Source of the DNA: Stromatinia cepivora
Taxonomy: Eukaryota; Ascomycota; Leotiomycetes; Helotiales; Sclerotiniaceae
Reading direction: 5' to 3'
Assembly: GCA_014898415.1 (NCBI GenBank)
Contig: RCTD01000028.1
Location: 1-64,000, forward strand
Length of the DNA: 64,000 nucleotides
The notes under the pieces are model-generated. The model was not told the origin of the DNA. It ran no database searches and saw only the letters and a list, made by a program, of their open reading frames with translations. Shown piece after piece: positions 11,760-24,469 of this stretch. Numbering within the stretch: the stretch's first letter is position 1; each line of letters starts with the position of its first letter. Made by a program: the position numbers and the translations under genes.

Positions 11760-14700
11760 ACTTACCTACTTTCATTGATCAGAAAGCCCTTAACTCATCC
11801 ACCAAGTGCATTTCAGATCTACTATCCACATACAAGCCGGATTCAAAGATAGACGTAGATCTGAAGGATGATAATAAGAACAAAGAAACCGATCTAGGAT
11901 CATTCAATTCACCTAAACCTTTAGGTGATAATAATGAAGTAAGCAATATAGATATACAAATACCAATTGATCCTCCCATCGGAAAAGCTAGAAAGGCCAA
12001 TTCTACCATTGAAGGGCAACCATATCTCGAGGGTAAAGATGTTGATATTGCTCAAGGGGATGTTTGTAATTATACATCGGATCCCGATCTTGAGGAACGA
12101 ATTGATATAGGGAATATGAAGTATGAACCTACTAGTTGTATTATTGAAGTTCTTTACAATATCTACGAAAGTAATTCAGAGATTGCTCCAATCGATCAAC
12201 TTCAATATTCCAAAAGAAAGTATATACATTAGAATAATCAACCAAAGTATCATATAAAGGAAATACAATCATCAGAGAGATTGCCACACTTTACACCTCT
12301 ATCCAATCGATTCGTTAAGGATTCACAAACTTATGAACTCGAGAAGATGCTAAAGAGAGCTCGCATTATAAGGATTGAAATCCCCAGGGCTTAAATCAAT
12401 CCATCTGAGTTTCAATCATTCGACTTCCAATCAAAATCATCTCTCTTCCAACACCGTGTCCCAAAGCAACCAGCACGCACTCGAAGGTTAATACACATAC
12501 AGCAACACTATCAAAGGAATAACCCTGAAGCTGGTTTCTTTATTGAAACCGTTATATCACAAAGGATAGGCTCAACAGGACTAAACCGCCTCAACAACTT
12601 TCATTCTACATTTTGGCCTGATCAACCCAGAATGAACGATATAGAAGACCGTTCTCAATTTGTTACAATTCATAGCGTACTATCAATGGATCTCAGACAA
12701 TACCACTTCCTCGAATTCACACCTCCGCAGCTCCGAAATTACCCCGCTTTTACCATCAATTAGGAAACCATCAGATGGGATATTGGTTCAAGCAGGACTG
12801 CGGTCTTGAAGTTAATAACCTTAAGGCTAGGAAAACCTGGCGTGAAATCGACTCTAGATCAGAATCTACAAAACCGATCTCCCTTCAATGGGTGTTTACG
12901 TACAAATGCGATGATCAAGGCCTTATCATTCGTTGCCGCTTACGTTTAGTGGTACGAGGAGACCTTCAGGATAAGAGTACGATTGAAACTACTTATGATG
13001 CCGCTACACTCGCTGGCCGATCATTCCGAATCGCCATGGCAATCGTTGCCAAATACGATCTCGAAACCAAGCAATACGATGTAATCAACGCCTTCGTCAA
13101 TGCTCTGCACGACCCTTCTGGAACCCCAGTTGTATACCACCTTCCTAACGGTTATAAGATCCCCAAGAAAAACGTTATTATCGATCGAGCCCTGTATAGT
13201 CTGTGATTCCCCCGCTATATGGTTCAGGGATTTCATTCGGACGCTCGAAAATCTAGGATTGGTATAATATAAGGAAGAACCGTAATTATATATCAACCCA
13301 GAGCACACTGTCATGATTCTATTCTTTATGGATGACGTTCAAGTCATCTATCACAAGAAGAACGAGCAGATAGCCACTAAGATCACAGAAGGTATTAGAG
13401 CCGCATATGAGCTACGGGACCTAGAAGACACGAAATGGTTTCTAAGCATACGCATACTCCGTGATCGACTAAATAAGAAATTGTGGCTAGCTCATGACAC
13501 ATATATTGAGAAGATTGCTAAGAAATTTAAAGCAACAAATGGGACAGCACGTACCCCGCTTCCCATAATGGTATTCCGAAAGAACTCAGGTCAAGCTCCT
13601 GTATATATTGTTGGAGGTCACGTATTTCAAGGTGATAAACCTTATAATTTGGAAGTAGTGGCTCGGAGACTATAATGGAATAAGCAATTATGAAGTTATG
13701 ATAGCAATATAGGATTGTATAGTGATATTATATTGTATATAGCTAATGATACTGAATAATATTTTTATACAGATTCTTAACCTTCAATTTTGAGGGTATA
13801 ACCTTCCTATATCCCCTTCCGAATTCTTTCATATATCAATATCTCATTCTTATTCGTCGATTTGAATAAAGGTTCATCATTCCAATCATCTTGATTAATA
13901 TCATAAGGGTTCTTTATTTAGATACTCCTGGCATTCGACTAATTAGGTTTCTTTATTTGAATACCCTTCAATTCGATGGTTTCGTATATACTAGTGAATT
14001 CGTAGAATTCAAATTCATATTCGTATATCGAATAATTAGGTTGATTTGGTTGATTAGGTCAATTTGGTCAATTTGGTCAATTTGATCAATTAAATCAACC
14101 AAATTGACCAAATTGATCAAAATGGCCTAGTTGATCTTGTTTATCGTATTTATCTTATTATTCAGAATGAATATGATATATATATATAGGTCGATTAGGT
14201 CTATTTGGTCAATTTGGTCAATTCAACCTAATTGACCAAATCAACCAAATTGACCAATTTGACCAATTTGATCTAATTGGCCTAATTGATCATATTGATC
14301 ATATTATTCAGAATGAGTATATTCTATATATATATGAATATATATATATATATATATAGGCCTTTATATTGTGAAGTGGTTAATGAGAGTTATTTATTAT
14401 TCAATAACAACATATATTATTAAGATATATCAGGAAAAGGTGGGCTCAGTATTGTATACAGCGATCACTATAAGAGCGGACGTATCTTTTGTTGCTTCGC
14501 AATTGAGCCATTACCTGACCAACCCATCGACCGATCATATAAAAGCCGTCGACCACTGTTTACAGTACCTTTGGAATATGAGATTCCTTGCAATACAGTA
14601 TAGCAGTGATCAAATACCACAACTTCTCGTCTTCTCGGACACTTCTTTCGCGGATGATCTTGATACTCGTCGATCATCCCAAGGGTACGTTATGCCCCTT

Positions 14701-15120
14701 TTTGGTGGCTTAGTTGTATGGAAAGCATCTAAGCAGGATACCGTGACTACCTCAACCACTGAAGCAGAACTTCTTGGTGTCGAGCGTACGTCAAAAGAAA
14801 CCATGGCAACTCTACGTTTTCTGAAAGAGATCGATTTTGCAGTGAAGGAACCAATAACTATATTCTGTGACAACCAGCAAGCGATCAGATTGGTAATTGG
14901 TGAGAACGAACGGATAACCACAAAATTGAGGCATGTCGATATACAAAATATGTGGTTGCGACAGGAATATCCAAAGGGAAGCTTCTACGTAACCTACCTT
15001 CCAACCGCCGATATGACCGCCGACGGACTTACCAAGAACCTTACACGACAAAAGTTCGAACACTTCCGTTCCCTCTTAAACCGACAGGACGTGAGGCAAA
15101 TCCTGATATCTCAACTCTAA
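11760..15120 (+). pseudogene. Ty1/copia-type pol remnant (reverse transcriptase and RNase H), interrupted by an LTR
   Basis: The reverse transcriptase begins near 12775 (motif RCRLRLVVRGD, then KQYDVINAFVNALHD with the first catalytic Asp). It continues in a shifted frame after 13200, with two stops, to FFMDDVQVIYHKKNE at about 13319, the [FY]xDD active-site box. RNase H lies at 14430-15117 and is intact: SDTSFADD, TTEAELLG, FCDNQQAI, RHVDI and the terminal GLTKNLT. A solo LTR (13609-14412) sits between RT and RNase H. With the LTR and one TSD copy removed, the frame is continuous. Upstream (11.76-12.77 kb) there is a broken frame, perhaps the integrase-RT linker. Gag, integrase and the 5' LTR were not found. 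The element is dead. Confidence 0.85.
13609..14412 (-). mobile_element. Solo LTR, family alpha (804 bp), inside the copia pol
   Basis: It starts TGTTGGAGGTCACG and ends CAATAACAACA, with TSD TATAT at 13604-13608 and 14413-14417. The strand is set by the copy at 32.4 kb that is followed by a primer-binding site. It contains 9-bp TTTGGTCAA runs followed by their reverse complements. No coding capacity. Confidence 0.85.
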
Positions 15121-15803
15121 TTAGATTCTACGAGGTTAATCACATGTTCTCTGCTACAGTGTGCTCCTTCGATCATTAGGTGACCATGATACCATACTAA
15201 ATTGGAGAATTTCGATCACACAACCTCAGCTAGTTTGTGATCATTGTTGTAACGTCTTTCTACTCAAGAAACCACGAAAACGCCGACCACTATTCCTTTT
15301 CTTTCTTCTAATCGTATATTTCTATTCTAATTGGATTCTACTGAATCTACCACAAGTTTTCTGTAGCGCTGTGCCCATTCGATCATAGCAGGACCATAAT
15401 GCCATACTAAATCGAAGAAATTCGATCGTATGCGCACAAGCCTCCAGCTCGTTTGTGGTTATCATCGCAATAAATTTTCCATTCTATTATCACCTTCTTC
15501 ATAATGAACTGCGGGGATGGGGGGTGAGATAAGACGCTCTTTCTCGATTCAAAAATACCCTTATTTCGATCTCAAAGCTCCGCCACTATCCTTTTCAAGA
15601 CCTATTCCATTCGAACGATATGATCAATTTGGTCAATTTAATTGACCCAACCGACCCAAAACCATTGTTTACCTTCTTTACACCAGACTACCCTTTCATC
15701 GATATTTCGATGATAAATATACGAATTCAATTGTGGGACGATTGAATCACTCATTAAAAACCTTTCCTTTATTGTTACAGATCGATTCTTGATCTGGGTG
15801 TGT
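15121..15803 (+). other. Non-coding 3' part of the copia element with an internal duplication
   Basis: Two diverged tandem copies of about 200 bp are visible, each holding a GATTCTAC box and a CCATACTAAAT box (about 15118-15300 and 15321-15480). A purine-rich run, GCGGGGATGGGGGG, lies near 15510-15525 and could be a polypurine tract. No gene. Confidence 0.45.
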
Positions 15804-16132
15804 GTCACGTGTAGCCACGTGATATATAACCACATGACTAATGACCATCGGTCATCGAAACGCTCTCTTTAGCTTTACACTTCAGGCTCTTCTAGATCTT
15901 GTAGATCTTATCGATCCTTACGATAGATCAAGCCGATCCTGCTACGCTACCATTCGAAGCCTAGCCTATTCAGACCGTTCGTCGGCTAGATAATCAACTG
16001 CTTGCCTATATATACAGCCCTTGACCCATACGATCGAGGGCAAGTCAATCAATTCTATTTACTCTACTCATCACGTTTACCATCCATTCTCGGATCCCTG
16101 AAAGTGTTCTGTAATCATACTATCCCGTGATA
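15804..16132 (+). mobile_element. Probable LTR, family beta
   Basis: It starts TGTCACGTGTAGCC and ends ATCCCGTGATA. The last 130 bp or so match the element at 42953-43261. It lies downstream of the copia RNase H in the right orientation to be that element's 3' LTR. No TSD found. The left boundary is less certain than the right. Confidence 0.55.
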
Positions 16133-16301
16133 CTTATGTGCACTCTCATATTCTTTAAAAAAGCCCCCCACCCGTAGAACCCCGCCTATATTAAAATGAA
16201 ATTTGAGGATATATTTACTAATTCGGCATTTAATCTATCTAACTCTAATCCAAAAGTATTGATATCACGTAAAAAAAGAAGAAAATATAGACAAATTTTG
16301 G

Positions 16302-17986
16302 TCAATCAAGTAATATTGGGGCTTTAACAGTCCCATCCTCACTATCACTATCAACTACAATCGCCTTTCCTTTCCCCTTGAACCTTTTGGCAGGTGGTTC
16401 AATATCCTCCTGCTCATCCTCAGTGACCCCTTCTTCAATATCACTATCATCAATCAACCAAATTCTATCTGGAGTATTGAGATCGATATCCTGATTCTCG
16501 ATCTCACCACCCTCTTCAACATCCTCCCACCACATCTTTTCCCGCTCATCCTCCTGGTCTTCGACCACCGGCAAACCCTCAATGCCTTTATTCAAATCGC
16601 CGACATCTAAAAACTGCCTGATATTCGGACAGCCAGCAATCTCCAACTCGGCATCCTCGCTGCCCCGCGGGTCGAGAGCATATCCCAAATTCCGGAACTG
16701 CCTCACCAGAGCTTCTTGATGGTTTTCATGAAACTCCTTAAATGCAGCTACTTGCCACTGTGTTAAAAGTGGACGTCGATCGCTGGGTTTATGTTTGCCA
16801 TCATAGAAATCGCGGCGATTTTGGCCTTGATTTAACCATGCCTTTTCTCGTGCAGCAACTCCTAGTTTTATCACGGAGTGTGGCCAGATGTCGCCAACCT
16901 GGAGGAGATAGGTGGAGGAAATCGGAATCAAAGTATTAATGTGATTAGCTTTACGAAACCACTCTTTGATAGAAGACGTATTGTGAGATTTAACGCTATC
17001 AAACATACAAACATACGACCCAGTGTCACTGTGTCATCCGGAGTCGCCGTGTTTGTAGACTTCCATCGATCCTCCAGCCAGTCTTCGAAGATATTACCAT
17101 CAATGAAATGATTCTGCTGCCAGTAAACAACACAATCCGGATGGTATCGCCTCTCCTCCGCGCGCATCTCGGCATCGGTCATACTGGGTCTGGCTCGAAG
17201 ATGAGGGCCGGGCGGGCATGCTGAGCCCCGTCACCGGAGAATGGGTACAAAGCGGTATACTTGACGTTTTTCACAGCATTCGCAGCCATAGGAATCTCCT
17301 TTGTACCCTTTGCCGCATAGGTCTTTCGACCCAATGCACAACCCATATTCGGCACCTCATCCACAACTGTAATCCTCGAAGGCATCAAAGGTCCACCCAC
17401 CTTATCCAACACACGCTTTCGCAGATATCGAAGAAGGTTCACCGCTACCTTCAATTGCTCTCGAGTTTTCTGCTGTGATTGCTTTTTCGTAAAGCTGCGA
17501 AGAGAAATACCCTGACGCTTTTTCATACAAGCAAAATATCCGTTTGTAAATTTCCACTTTTTAATATTGACTCCCGGATTCGTATACTTTAAAAGCGCCT
17601 TAGCCATGGTTTCGATCCAATCCCTCGAAATCTGCTCGCCCCTTTTATTCACAGCTATCATTTTCGCGAAAAGGGCCTCTTCCATCTTATCAAAAACCGG
17701 TTGTACTCCATGCCCACCTGCTGTAATACGTTTGGCAGATCGGGGCAAATCATCATATTTTCCAGCTTCAAACTGGACGATCCATTCCTGGACTTGTTTT
17801 TTTTTGAATTGGCAAACGCGTAATCGCCTTTACATCCTTCCAAACTGTATCAATATCCTCCTTGTCGACAGGGGCGCGACGGGCTGTAGCACGTTTGAAC
17901 GGTATATTGGTAGAGTTCCGTGCTCGCTTGGGGGAAGATGAGGTAGAGGCAGCGGCCTGTCGAGGGGTATTCTTCTTTGGAGGCAT
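16302..17986 (-). pseudogene. Pogo/Fot1-like DDE transposase, frameshifted
   Basis: The minus strand encodes a basic N-terminus from the ATG at 17986. A CENP-B/Tc5-type helix-turn-helix follows (around WKFTNGYFACMKKRQGISLR). Then come DDE-domain pieces: VVDEVPNMG with the first Asp, CFDSVKSHNTSS with the second, and PISSTYLLQVGDIWPHSVIK, the pogo 'P-x-x-S-T-x-x-L-Q-x-x-D' block. The C-terminus is acidic and ends in a nuclear-localisation-like KRFKGKGK. The frame is broken at least three times: in a nine-base T run (plus strand) at 17797-17805, near 17182, and near 17005. No terminal inverted repeats were found. It probably moved by cut-and-paste once but is now inactive. Confidence 0.75.
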
Positions 17987-20599
17987 ATCTGCAAAACCAA
18001 GTTAAGATATGTTGAAGTATTGAGATATGAAGTATAAAAAGAGTGAACGTAGAGCGTTTAGGCAGCCATTGTTTGTGTAACATCGGTATGGATTATATTT
18101 GAACCATACAATAATTTTGAAATACTATAGAAGCAATTATCATAAGGAAATAGTGAACTCACTATCGTAAGGAATATAGATTCGTATATTTTTCGAATAA
18201 TCCAAAGAAAAAAAACATCAAATGGTATAAAAATGGCTGCAACAATTCGAGGAAGATGCAATATTGTTGGTATATATATTACAAAACAACAATAAAAGAT
18301 TGAGAGAAGTTGTATAGTAACTAATATATTGTTTTACTTAGCTGTGGATACAGATTTCGAACCAGATTGTGAAGTCTTTGATCTTGAGACGCATATGATC
18401 TTGTTTTGCGCATTCCCCGTAGCCCTGGCATTCCGCGTGGCATTGCCTTACAGCAGGTCTCAAATGACAGCAGAATTATTCATTATGGTTGGATAAAAGA
18501 GGAATCTCGAGCACCAATTGATTACTGGCTTCAGCGTGGTAATGCGATTGTCAAATGTGCCCCAATTAGTTATAGATAGTTTCGGCAATCCAGCTGAATG
18601 GCAGCTAGGACAAGCAAATTGGTGGGTGGAAATAGAGGATACCACAATTGCAATGTCACCACCTGAACAAACCGATCCGAACAATAATGCAAATATCAGT
18701 TCCGATATGATAGAGGGGAGAGCTCATGATTCCCAAAAGAAAGAAATCAAGACAGAATCCGAGTTCACAGAATATAAGCAATGTATGTTGTTTCCCCATG
18801 ACGAGACATCAAATAACTGATGATTAAACGATAACAGCAATTCTATGAACGATATCAAACATTGTACGAAGTTTCAACGTCTTGCGGGAGTCTCAGCATC
18901 TTGCCGGAGTCTCAGCATCTTATAGGGCTTGAGTTTCTTTAACCTTAGATAAATGTCCGTTTTTAGGAGAAGCGTTTGTTGCTAAGAGGGGTGTTGGTGA
19001 TAAGATAGCATTTGAGTTGAGGGTTTCATCATGATTTAATAGGTTGATAGTGAAGGTTTGGAGAAAAAGGACGTTTCTAAAGCCCCAAGAAGAGACCAGA
19101 GAAAGGATGGAAGTCACACGCTCACACAACTCCCCAATTTACAAGGAAATACTGACTAGTAAGATATTTAAAGGCCTCTTGCATACACATTTGTATCTAC
19201 AAACCATTTGGAACAGATAAAACGGTATCAATACAAGGAGAAGATGCTTTCTCGCGTCTTGACCAAAGTGATTACTGAAGATATTGAGGCGAATTTATCT
19301 AGGATATCTCAAGGGAAACTATTATCATTCAACAACTTATATCTGATTATTTTGACTACATGACAATGATGATTTAAAGTTGACAACAATAATATTGAAT
19401 TTTTACTATTTTCCCATTCTTTTTTCCTTCAAAAATTGCTATCCTGTATATTGAGTATTGCTTCAAAATCTTACTAATGCAATACAGCAAAGCAAATGCT
19501 AATATACATGGCATTAAAGTACTTTGTTCATATTCTGTGCTTGTTCAGAAAATAAAAGGTTATGTTAGTCTATATATAATAAAGTTAACACTCTTCATAT
19601 TAAAGATTACTAATTCTGAACTGATTAAGAAAGAGGGAAGGATTCTGAATTATCGTAGTAAAGGAGGTAGGATCATAAGAATATCGAAACGGGAATACAA
19701 TTTTTTATTATTTAAAAGCTACCTTCTACCATTTCCTTCTTCAATTATAATCAAACAACTTCAACATGCGAAAGAAATGGTCTCTTCATAGAAGAATGGA
19801 CTGCATCGATACATGCAAACTTGTCATCCTTATTTATACATTGTGATGAAGGTAAAAAAGAAGGGGATTTTGTGGTTGCTATTTTGCTTTATTGTAGATA
19901 TATACAAATGACAACAATAATTAAAACAAAAAGATAATGAAATTGAAATATACAACGATGAAGAGCGTTTGATAACTTCAATGATTGGGCAGAATGGTAG
20001 AGAGAGAAGATTCGATGATGGATGGAAGTGAAAATGGAAGATATTGCTTTCTTATTAGCTACAAATAGCGATGTTGTAATAGAAAATGGAAATAATACAA
20101 GTATTGAAATCAAACAAGAGTTTGAAGTGTAGTTTTGGTATAACTCTTCTTTCGATTTATTGAAAAATGATATTAAAAGTAACTTTTGAATTTGATAGAT
20201 ATTGATGAGATAATTACCCTTGAGATGGAGTCCAGCGATACCATTGATAGTTTGGAACTTTGGTGCATCTTTAAGGTAGAATCCAGCGACACTATCGACA
20301 ACTTGAAGACTCTGTATATCATTGAGATTAAAGCGATACCATTGATAACTTGGAACTTCCTATATCCTTGAGGTTGAGTCCAGCGAACTTATTACATCCT
20401 ATCAATACAAATACCATATTCTCCCAGACTACAACATTCAATAGAGTATATATTACCTATAAAAGACCGCACAGTCTCAGGCCATCCGCACTCTTTCGGA
20501 TTATAATATCAATAGAGAATATCCACCTTTTTCGATCATAATACCCAATGGAGGAATACCTTCTTATTATATGAATTTCCAACCAATATACAGATCTTC
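17987..20599. other. Mostly gene-free A+T-rich stretch
   Basis: A 100-codon frame at 18518-18820 (plus) has normal composition (ending near FPHDETSNN) but matches nothing I know. It could be the tail of a lost gene. A short direct repeat, CTTGCGGGAGTCTCAGCATC and a near copy, lies at 18880-18920. Between 20190 and 20380 an imperfect repeat with 'GAGTCCAGCGA' recurs three times. Nothing else supported. Confidence 0.35.
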
Positions 20600-21650
20600 G
20601 TCAAGAATACAATATACTACTCTTGGCCAAGTTCAAGGTTCCAACTCCCATCTCCCAATCACAATGGTGCAGGAAGGCCGCGTTTCGAAGATCGACAAAA
20701 AGTTGAGGGGGGAGGGAAGAATAGGTAGGAAATGCTTGGATGGGATATTGTTCTATACTATGAACGCTTTTGTTAGTCGTAAATTTGGTTCTTTTACTGG
20801 GCAACACATTTGTAATATGGAATAACAGGCGGGGTTGCTGCAGTTGTGTCAGAAGCCTTTTGATGCCTCTCGAGCGATGTCTGCTCCTCTGCGTATAGCT
20901 CATCACGAATGATCGCGGGTACATCATCATGTGTCTTTAGTGTATAACCCTCTTGCACATACATAATAAAGCTCTTCAACTGGTGTGTGTTGAATGCGTA
21001 ATGCTTCTTGCCAATAGGGTCACACTAGCAATGAGGTCCTTGCTTACAGGGTGGCCTTGGGCAACGCATGATATTATATACCTTCCGCTAAACGGACAAA
21101 TTTTCAGAAGATGCCCGTTCTGCATCTAGCTGCGCAGCTCCTCCGGCAAGCATTTGCCGAGTTGTGGATAGGAAGTTTCTTTTGGCCAGCATCCCTAATG
21201 AGGTGATTGATGATTGATTAATGTCTATATAGTTGAATAAGAGTTTTAGTATCAGTTTTTTACCTGTGTAGTAAAACTTGCCCCACGCGATGAGCTGTTT
21301 CTTTATAACTGCCCAGTCAATGCTAATGTTAGCAAAGCGTTTTACAAGGTCATTCGCTTTGTGCTGTATAACCGAAACTACAATGTTTATATCTTCGAAC
21401 CTAACTGGATTGCTCTTTTCAAGTCAATAATTATCAATCTTTGGATGGATGAAGTATTGACGGAAGGCAGCGGGTGCCAGAACTGTATTCTGTACAGTGT
21501 CTGGTCCTATTACTGCTCTGTTATTCCGTGTAACTTTCCATATGATCGTGTACTGAATATAAATCGGTGGATCATCATCGTATGTCCTTTTGCTGTCCTA
21601 ATTGGGAAACTGGTATAGCTTGATAGTATTCGTCTGTATTCAGTTGCTAA
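20600..21650 (-). pseudogene. Broken member of a dispersed fungal repeat-gene family (function unknown)
   Basis: Read leftwards from about 21650, the minus strand gives coherent protein: IYIQYTIIWKVTRNNRAV, VLAPAAFRQYF, then SIDWAVIKKQLIAWGKFYY. A 69-bp intron follows (21263-21195, GTAAAA...TTAG), then MLAGGAAQLDAE and CPRPPCKQGPHC, DPIGKKHY and KTHDDVPAIIRDELYAEEQ. I recognise this order from many near-identical fungal hypothetical proteins that behave like a transposon-borne or amplified gene family; I know no biochemical function. At least three in-frame stops occur, one at the position where relatives have CWxDP (TGG to TAG). Downstream the frame shifts to ITNVLPS. The Cys-rich CPxPPC...GPHC segment may bind metal. 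Confidence 0.6.
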
Positions 21651-22469
21651 CTGGTATCATTATATGGATCCTGTTGTTCGATTGAATCGAAGGAGTATAA
21701 CTGCTCATCGTTGCCTTCTGGACAACCGCGTTTGAGCTAGGAAGTATTGGTCGTACAAACCTATTTTACTATAAATAGGTTATTACAACATCATCTTTGC
21801 AGATCATCACTTGCCAATAAGAGCATGCTGGCAATGCGTTTTAGATCTGCTGTCTAATTCTGTGCAAAATAAGTAAAGCGCTAAGAACGTAGTCTGGGCA
21901 AACCATGACTTGCTAATAAAATCTATGCCCCGATTCGATTGGTTTCGGGTAATTTCTGAAGGGAACTGTTGGTATGCCTCTGGTGCGTAGAAACCGTGGT
22001 AATGAGAATAATACGATATTGAAGGTATTCACAATAAGTGCACCCTATTGAGGCAAGCATAAAGGCTGCGCAATTGACCGCCTTAAAGAAAGAGGTTATA
22101 TTGCGCGTAGGTTCGAAAGAACTCGTCGCTTAGGCTAGTTGCACGTGCTATAAGAGCACGTGATAACCAACAGGAACAAAACTTAGAGTCAGTAGTACAA
22201 GAGGACTATTAGTGATAGTAGAGCGCCGCCCAGGGAAAAGTTAAGTGGAAGGTGCGACTCAGAATCATATTGGTAGAATGTTCCATAAGGCCAAAATCAA
22301 TTCTGAAGCACAAATCATTACTATCACGTGATTTAGCATAAATAACGCCAGATTGTCAAAAAATCCTATGGTGGATCACGTGCGTCTGCGAGATAAGCAA
22401 AGGCGTTTACGAGCGCACTAGCCATAGAAGGTTAGTGGGTATAAGATATAGGTCAAAATTAAAAATCAT
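21651..22469. other. Region without a recognised gene
   Basis: Possible upstream decay of the preceding family gene, but no segment could be matched. A perfect inverted repeat, GCACGTGCTATAAGAGCACGTG, spans about 22141-22162 (16-nt arms overlap the loop, so a small hairpin). Confidence 0.3.
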
Positions 22470-24330
22470 TCAGTGTTCCGAACTGAAGCCGATCTCGAAC
22501 TCTTCTGTACCCTAAATGCTTCCTCATCAGATCTATGAGATTCATAATCTAATAGAATCTTCTAAATTTAGACACCTCTTATTTTGGCCTGTCCTGTTTT
22601 GGTATTTCTCATCCTGGTACCTTTTATGGGGCCATAAATGTGACCTCTATGGAGCTTGACGGCACATACTGTCGCGACCCGATGATATCAGGAGCGTTTG
22701 GATATAAGGGTTCAGGTGGAAACAGGTGGAAGCCGGTATGGTTTCTTCTTCAAGTGGTTTCAAATGGTTCCGTTTCAGGGCTTTCAGCTCTTCGGATATC
22801 CGAAAGAGAGATCTAGATATAAGAGTCGAGTCCAAAGGAAGTTACTTGGAAAGGAGTAATGAAAAGTCTGGTTCTCTAGAGAGACCTACTAGTTGATTCC
22901 TTGCATATTTGACCTTGATACATACCATGAGGCTAGTCTTAGTCGGGTAAAACTGTTGCTGCCTGCCAGCCTCCATGATAGGCACCTCTTATTTTCACAT
23001 GCCCTATCTTGCCATTTCTTATTTGGTATCTCTTATGGGGCTGTAAACATGACATCTACGGAGCTTGACAGTATACACTATGAGGCTAGTTAGTCGGGTA
23101 AAACTATTACTGTTTACTTCCCTTTTATTTTGGTAACCTCTTATTTAGGCACTTCTTGTTTAGACAAATCTTATTTTAGTAACCTCTTATTTTAACAAAT
23201 CTTATTTTGGCACATCCTATTTAGATACATCTTATTCTGGCACATGTGACCAAAAGAGTGTATAAGCTAGCAATTGGTCTACTTAGAATCTACAAGTGAA
23301 GGGCGCTTGTAGATGGAAATAGCTAGTCTCTATATACAGGATTTTGAGGGCACTGAGGCCTCAATAGGATAACGTCAAGAGAATGAAGACCTCCTTGAAA
23401 CACAGCAATAAGAAAAGAAACCCGAAGAAGTGAAACCATATCAAGCCATATTAAGCCACCAACAAGCCTCATATCAAATGGACGCAAGGTACATTTTGGG
23501 GCAGAGCATGCGATCGTGGAATAGAGACTTCCCCATACTAATCTCGAAGAATCTGATCGTGTGTTCTGATTATTTATGTAACCGAGGTCCACGTGGTCAA
23601 AAGCCTATGATTGAATCATATCCGATCAGACTGGATGTAGCCGAAAGCCATCAATATCCTAACACATAGATAATAACCTCATTCTCGTTCTGTACACCTC
23701 CAGCTCTCTACTCAAGATAACACCACTTGTATCCACACACCTTGTAGTGATTCTAAAACCATTCTTTTGGAAAGGAATTAGTTTTAATATCTCCTCTATT
23801 ATCATCATCACTTATTTTGGCACGTCCTATTTTGGCATAGCCTCTTCTGGCATCTCTTATAGGGCCATGTGACACACGGTTCCACACTGTAAACATGAGG
23901 TCTGTGGAGCATGATAGCACGTACCATGAGGCTAGTCTTAATCGGACAAAAACCCTTGTTGCCTGCCAGCCCACTTGATAGACAACTCTTATTTTGGCAT
24001 TTCTTATTTAAGCACCTCTTATTATTTTGACATCTCTACAATATACGGCTCGGCACTGCGTGTATCACATCTATGAAGCTTGATAGCACGTACCATGATA
24101 CTAGCCTTCGCGAGAGCCCCACAAAGGGTGTCTTCTGTTTTTGTTTACTTTTAATCGCCTAAACCTAAATATCTTCTTGCCTACGCCTAGCCTGCTTGCC
24201 AGCCCTATGATATAAATCTCTTATTTTGGCATTTCTTATTTTGACATCTCTTAATCTAGCACTTCTTAATCTGGCATCTCTTGTTTTAGTATCTGCGGTG
24301 TCTTGTACAAAATGAATCCACTCAAATCCC
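22470..24330. repeat. Field of degenerate dispersed repeats (TTATTTTGGCA modules)
   Basis: The string CTTATTTTGGCA or close variants recurs more than fifteen times here. It is organised in a larger module: the short repeats, then a TATGGGGC box, then ATGACATCTACGGAGCTTGA, then ACCATGAGGCTAGTCTTAGT, then CTGCCTGCCAGCC. Module copies begin near 22571, 22980, 23806 and 24001, with partial copies near 23140 and 24220 and an outlier near 27437. Spacers vary in length and sequence, and no coding frame runs through. Confidence 0.6.
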
Positions 24331-24469
24331 TGGCTGATTTACAAGACTGAATGTGACTACCATGCTAGATTTCAATGGAATGTAAGACAAGGTATAAAAC
24401 TTTATACTAATGATAAATTCTGGAATCTTGTGGCTCCTAGAACAATAACGACGATTGCATTTGCATGCT

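Noticed and set aside
22470..24330. CRISPR-like array
   Set aside because: The repeats are degenerate, spacers are not uniform, no cas gene is present, and the genome is eukaryotic.
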